Shown here in pieces: positions 5,410 through 6,123 of a stretch of 6,123 nucleotides of DNA. The stretch's first letter is position 1. Each line of letters opens with the position of its first letter. This DNA comes from Victivallaceae bacterium (lineage in GTDB: Bacteria > Verrucomicrobiota > Lentisphaeria > Victivallales > Victivallaceae), in NCBI GenBank assembly GCA_028717165.1, contig JAQUOK010000214.1, positions 1 to 6,123 of the forward strand, read 5' to 3'. A program made the translations under genes and the position numbers. The notes below the pieces were generated by a model that saw only the letters and a program-made list of their open reading frames with translations, did not search any database and was not told the origin of the DNA.

Positions 5410-6123
5410 TCAGAGAAATATGGTTTGAGATAATAAAACTTAAATCCCAGAAAAAAAATTATATTGTTTTAGTCGGGCATATGCTTTTCCTGGGTTTGTG
5501 CTACCTTTCCTTCAAGACATCAAAACTGCACTTTATCAAACACAATTTAAGCGCCAACCAGTTCGATGTGGATATTCTCGACTACCTTGACGGCCTGTTT
5601 TTTTCCCGCGCCGGGCTGATGCCGACTTTCCTGGTGCTGATGCCGATTTTCATCTGTACGCTGGCGGGCGGGGTAATTGCCGGGGAGATTCAGCAGGGCA
5701 GTTTAAAACTGCACGCCAGCCGCCCGCGTTCGCGGACCAGCATCATCATGGCAAAAATATTCGCCGTGTACAATCTGAATCTGCTTCTCTGCATATATTT
5801 CGCGGTTACCGGCGTCCTCATCGGAATCGCCCTGCTGGGCTATAATCCGACTCAACTGGTGTTTCCGACCGGTTTCAAGCTCGGCAACGATATAACTTTG
5901 ATGACCGCGCCTGACGCGCTGGTCAGATATTTCTGTACGGCTCTTTACTATTCCTTTTCGCTGATGGCGCTGGGAAGCGTGGCGCTTTTTTTCTCAACGC
6001 TTTTCAACAGTTCCACAGCGGCTACGATCGCGGCTTTGACCATATATTTCGTTTGTTTTATAGTGGGCCAACTGCCTTTCGCCGCGGAAATAAAACCTTA
6101 TCTTCTGTCCCAGGTAATGAACG
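5406..6123 (+). CDS. ABC-2 type transporter permease, N-terminal part (3' end outside window)
   Basis: The frame starting at ATG 5406 stays open to the window end, giving 239 residues of an incomplete membrane protein. Hydrophobic segments lie at about 19-36, 70-92, 118-144, 174-198 and 204-222. The first is preceded by a short cytoplasmic helix (IREIWFEIIKLKSQKKN), typical of ABC-2 permeases. Between the second and third segments, GEIQQGSLKLHASRPRSR (93-110) matches the conserved cytoplasmic element of ABC-2 permeases (usually GE-x-x-x-GTL-x-x-LLSRP-x-SR) that contacts the ATPase. Residues 37-69 and 145-172 would be external loops. It forms the exporter channel with the ATPase encoded just upstream, with which it shares 4 bases (5406-5409). 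A sixth membrane segment is expected downstream. Family call is firm; the substrate is unknown. Confidence 0.9.
   Translation, partial: MIREIWFEIIKLKSQKKNYIVLVGHMLFLGLCYLSFKTSKLHFIKHNLSANQFDVDILDYLDGLFFSRAGLMPTFLVLMPIFICTLAGGVIAGEIQQGSLKLHASRPRSRTSIIMAKIFAVYNLNLLLCIYFAVTGVLIGIALLGYNPTQLVFPTGFKLGNDITLMTAPDALVRYFCTALYYSFSLMALGSVALFFSTLFNSSTAATIAALTIYFVCFIVGQLPFAAEIKPYLLSQVMN

Overview
The window looks like a piece of a bacterial chromosome from the PVC group, most likely a Lentisphaerota (Victivallis-like) organism. The main reason is the prepilin-like protein at 3950-4489. Its N-terminus (FTLVELL, then ILAALLLPAL), its CVGNLKQIGLALNMYLSDN segment and its CPxD motif are typical of the pseudopilin families that are greatly expanded in Lentisphaerota and relatives. 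A lipobox signal peptide and an ABC-2 exporter fit a diderm cell. The taxonomic call is inference from protein style, not from a marker gene. No RNA gene, CRISPR array, insertion sequence or phage gene was seen. All genes are on the + strand.

Region A (1-3169) holds two coupled genes. The first is the C-terminal part of a patatin-like phospholipase-family protein whose 5' end lies outside the window. It keeps the DGG motif carrying the catalytic Asp and the family's conserved C-terminal block. Its stop codon shares one base with the start of a 793-residue lipoprotein. That protein has a lipobox, a mixed central region, a Lys/Ala-rich predicted coiled coil with unusually regular cysteines, and a C-terminal IPT/TIG-like beta-sandwich domain. 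The overlap suggests the two proteins are made together, perhaps as an envelope enzyme and its surface-anchored partner.

Region B (3170-3380) is the only real intergenic gap. It holds a 10-bp perfect hairpin without a U-tract, a 10-bp palindrome, an AT-rich stretch, a plausible sigma70-type promoter and a good ribosome binding site.

Region C (3381-6123) is a tightly packed operon of at least four genes, each joined to the next by a 4-bp ATGA overlap. In order they are a 190-residue single-pass membrane protein with regularly spaced helical repeats, a pseudopilin-like protein, an ABC ATPase of the BcrA-like exporter type, and an ABC-2 permease cut off by the window end. The ATPase and permease clearly form a transporter. 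Why a prepilin-like protein and a helical membrane-anchored protein are coupled to it is the most interesting open question here.
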